From the NCBI GenBank assembly GCA_964480995.1, contig CAYZRZ010000008.1, positions 1 through 25,557 of the forward strand: 25,557 bases of DNA, given 5' to 3'. Below the pieces are notes generated by a model. The model was not told where the DNA came from, did no database searches, and was given only the letters and a program-made list of their open reading frames with translations. Positions 23,567 to 25,557 of this stretch are shown one piece after another (the stretch's first letter is position 1; every line of letters begins with the position of its first letter). This DNA comes from UBA1038 sp964480995 (GTDB lineage: Bacteria > Bacillota > Clostridia > Christensenellales > Aristaeellaceae). Both the position numbers and the translations under genes were made by a program.

Positions 23567-24659
23567 ACTGTTTGATAAAGTCCGTGGCTTTGTGCTGTCG
23601 CCCGGAGTAAAAAGCTTTTTCGAATACCTCAGGCGCGTGATGCTAAACCGCTGGCCGCTGAAGCTGGGCTGCTTCTTCTTGTCTTTGGTGCTTTGGGGCG
23701 TTCTGATCAGCACGGACGCCAACATCACCCGGGAAAAGGCGATCAGCAATGTCACCGTCAATACCATCAATGCCGATGCCCTGCAGCGCAACGGTCTCAT
23801 TGTTGTATCCGGGCTTGAGAACCTGTCGGATGTACAGATGAAAGTCGATGTGCCGCAGCGCGTATATAACACAGTGACGGCGGCAAACTACAATGTGCGC
23901 GTCGATCTGTCTCGCATAACGGCCCCGGGCGAGCAGCAGCTGAGCATTCTGACCTCACCCAGCACCTCTTACGGGCAGGTAATCTGGCTGTCAAAGGAGA
24001 CCGTTACCGTCGTGGTTGAAGAGCTGATCACCAAGCGCAGGGTACCTGTCCAGCTCAACACCACGGGAGAAGCGCCGGCAGGTTTCTATGCCCCGCCATC
24101 CGCCTCCAAGCATGACCCCAGCTGGGTGGTCATTACCGGGCCGCGCAGCATCACCGAGGATATAGAAAAGTGCATCGCAGTGTTTGATTTAAGCCGCCTG
24201 CAGGCACAGCCCGGCTTGCAGGTGACCTCCGTGCCCTTTGATGTGTATAACACAAACGGCGAGGTGGTCTCATCACCTTTGATCAACGTGATCAGTGAAT
24301 CCATCACGGTCGACAGCCTGATCGTCGAGCAGCGCCTTTATCCGATGAAAACGGTGGATATTGACCTGACCGGCATCATCACCGGATCACCCAAGGAAGG
24401 CTATTATGTTGCCGGCATCGCAGCCACGCCTCCCTATTTATCGGTAGCCGGCACAAGTGACTTTTTAAGAACCCTGATGCATCTGGAAGTGTCCTCCAAG
24501 ATCGACATCGAAGGCGCCAGCGATGAGCTGATCCGTCAAATTGTTGTGGAGCGCCCGAAAAACGCTGAATATGTAAGCGATGAAGCTGTGTATGTAAAAA
24601 TTACTATTTTGCCTGAGGACAGCGGCCTGCCCGGCTCGCCGGTTGGAATCGCGCCATGA
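23556..24659 (+). CDS. cdaR: CdaA regulatory protein CdaR (YbbR-domain)
   Basis: The 367-residue protein has a cytoplasmic N-terminus, one membrane helix at about 37-52 (LKLGCFFLSLVLWGVLIS) and a large extracytoplasmic part made of YbbR repeats, seen in the recurring pattern of PVQLNTTGEAPAGFYA and VDIDLTGIITGSPKEGYYVAGI. CdaR binds CdaA through the membrane and modulates its cyclase activity, perhaps in response to the cell wall. ATG at 23556 overlaps the cdaA end by 11 bases and its own stop overlaps the next gene (ATGA), so the three genes are one translationally coupled unit. Confidence 0.94.
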   Translation: MSNKLFDKVRGFVLSPGVKSFFEYLRRVMLNRWPLKLGCFFLSLVLWGVLISTDANITREKAISNVTVNTINADALQRNGLIVVSGLENLSDVQMKVDVPQRVYNTVTAANYNVRVDLSRITAPGEQQLSILTSPSTSYGQVIWLSKETVTVVVEELITKRRVPVQLNTTGEAPAGFYAPPSASKHDPSWVVITGPRSITEDIEKCIAVFDLSRLQAQPGLQVTSVPFDVYNTNGEVVSSPLINVISESITVDSLIVEQRLYPMKTVDIDLTGIITGSPKEGYYVAGIAATPPYLSVAGTSDFLRTLMHLEVSSKIDIEGASDELIRQIVVERPKNAEYVSDEAVYVKITILPEDSGLPGSPVGIAP

Positions 24660-25557
24660 ACGCCTTTGCTGACTGGCTCTTCAGTACGCTGTTCGGGTGG
24701 ATGGGAAGCGCCGCCAACGGGGCATGGAATGCGCTGGTCAACGCCAGCGGAGGGATCTCCTCCTTCTTTTCCACATACTGGCTGCTGTTTTTGCTGGCTG
24801 TTATCATCGCGGGTACTGTACTTGACTATGCTGTTTGGCTGGTACGCTGGCGCCCCTATCTCGTGTGGCGCTCCTGGCTGACCCGCCGCCTGCGCCGAAG
24901 GCGCATGCAGCGCAGCGCCCAGGATCTGGAACATTCAGATATGGATGAGCAGGCGCGCGGTGCGCTTGCGGAATGGGTCTCAACACCCGAAGAAGGCTAC
25001 CCCCTGGCATATGAACCCGTCTTTAATGAGGGGCAGCAGGCAGGCGGGTATCAGCCGGATCTTTCCGGCTATCCGCCCGAACATTACTACGCGCCGCAGG
25101 GCTATGATCAGGGATATATCCCCCAGGCCGTCTACCCGGATCAGCAGCAGGCTTATGATCTGCAGCAGCCTGCCGAACCCCTGTGGGAGCCCCGGCAGTC
25201 CGCGTGGATGGACCCTGTGCCTCCCCCCCTGCCCGACACCGCGTATCAGCCTCTGTCGGGTTATGTGAATCAGCCCTTGATCGATTACGCGGCGCCGCCT
25301 GAGCAGCCTTATTACGCTTCGCTTTACGGCGATGGTCAAAATGAATTCAACACCCCGCCCGCGTTTGACGGGAACAACGCTTACATTCCTTCCGGTATGG
25401 CGCGGGAACAGCCTCAGGCCATCCGGATAGGCGAAAACAGGCGGCGGCGCAGCGGCAGAAAGCAGCGTCCGATGGCCAGGCGCTTTTTTGACGATATCAG
25501 GGGGCGCATCGGCCGCGGCGAGGACGAAGAGACCATGCTCGACGGCCTGCCTTCCTC
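24656..25557 (+). CDS. Unrecognised membrane protein with Pro/Tyr/Gln-rich tail (3' partial)
   Basis: The frame is open for 300 codons and leaves the window. I do not recognise the protein. It has an N-terminal segment with many small and aromatic residues, one membrane helix at about 42-62, a dense basic patch right after it (RRLRRRRMQR, about 78-86) that places the rest in the cytoplasm, and a low-complexity region at about 113-255 rich in Tyr, Pro, Gln and Gly (PPEHYYAPQGYDQGY and similar). A second basic patch follows at 261-276, then an acidic stretch. It begins within the cdaR stop (ATGA). In many Bacillota the next gene is glmM; here it is not. A role as scaffold or regulator of CdaA/CdaR is a guess from coupling. 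Confidence 0.82.
   Translation, partial: MNAFADWLFSTLFGWMGSAANGAWNALVNASGGISSFFSTYWLLFLLAVIIAGTVLDYAVWLVRWRPYLVWRSWLTRRLRRRRMQRSAQDLEHSDMDEQARGALAEWVSTPEEGYPLAYEPVFNEGQQAGGYQPDLSGYPPEHYYAPQGYDQGYIPQAVYPDQQQAYDLQQPAEPLWEPRQSAWMDPVPPPLPDTAYQPLSGYVNQPLIDYAAPPEQPYYASLYGDGQNEFNTPPAFDGNNAYIPSGMAREQPQAIRIGENRRRRSGRKQRPMARRFFDDIRGRIGRGEDEETMLDGLPS

Overview
The window looks like chromosomal DNA of a GC-rich member of the Bacillota, most likely class Clostridia. The grounds are an rplU-prp-rpmA cluster with an N-terminally extended L27, a cdaA-cdaR pair, a BusR-type regulator, CsoR/CopA/CopZ copper genes, strong Shine-Dalgarno sequences with many TTG and GTG starts, and a class C group II intron. The genus cannot be read from the sequence. 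Both substrate-binding proteins whose N-termini are visible have a plain signal peptide with no lipobox cysteine, which is unusual for a classical monoderm.

Layout. 1-5061: a purine-nucleoside-type (BMP family) ABC importer, with the binding protein (5' end off the window), a terminator, a likely internal promoter, a double ATPase, two permeases and a uridine-kinase-like P-loop kinase. 5137-6565: an ECF sigma factor overlapping a single-pass membrane protein that is probably its partner. 6710-7882 (minus): a DEAD-box RNA helicase, with its promoter back to back with that of the next unit. 8054-10216: a small membrane protein, a PAP2 phosphatase fused to a DgkA-type lipid kinase, and a BusR-like GntR/RCK_C regulator. 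10278-13534: a glycine-betaine-type ABC importer behind a consensus promoter that carries a perfect inverted-repeat operator. 13575-14454 (minus): two tRNA genes (Gln-CUG, Glu-CUC), their terminator, and directly behind it an ORF-less class C group II intron. 14540-15721: rplU-prp-rpmA behind a structured leader. 15736-16230: a truncated IS1182-like transposase followed by AT-rich non-coding DNA. 16457-19756: a UgpB/A/E-like sugar ABC importer without its own ATPase. 19775-22594 (minus): copA-csoR-copZ with a CsoR-like operator inside its promoter. 22636-25557: cdaA, cdaR and an unrecognised membrane protein with a Pro/Tyr/Gln-rich tail that runs off the window.

How it fits together. The strongest theme is cyclic di-AMP and osmotic or envelope homeostasis. 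cdaA/cdaR make and control c-di-AMP. About 10 kb away a regulator of the c-di-AMP-sensing BusR type stands in front of a betaine importer with an evident operator, and its gene lies in one apparent operon with an undecaprenyl-lipid phosphatase/kinase fusion. The most novel-looking piece is the third gene of the cdaA operon, which occupies the place where many Bacillota carry glmM.
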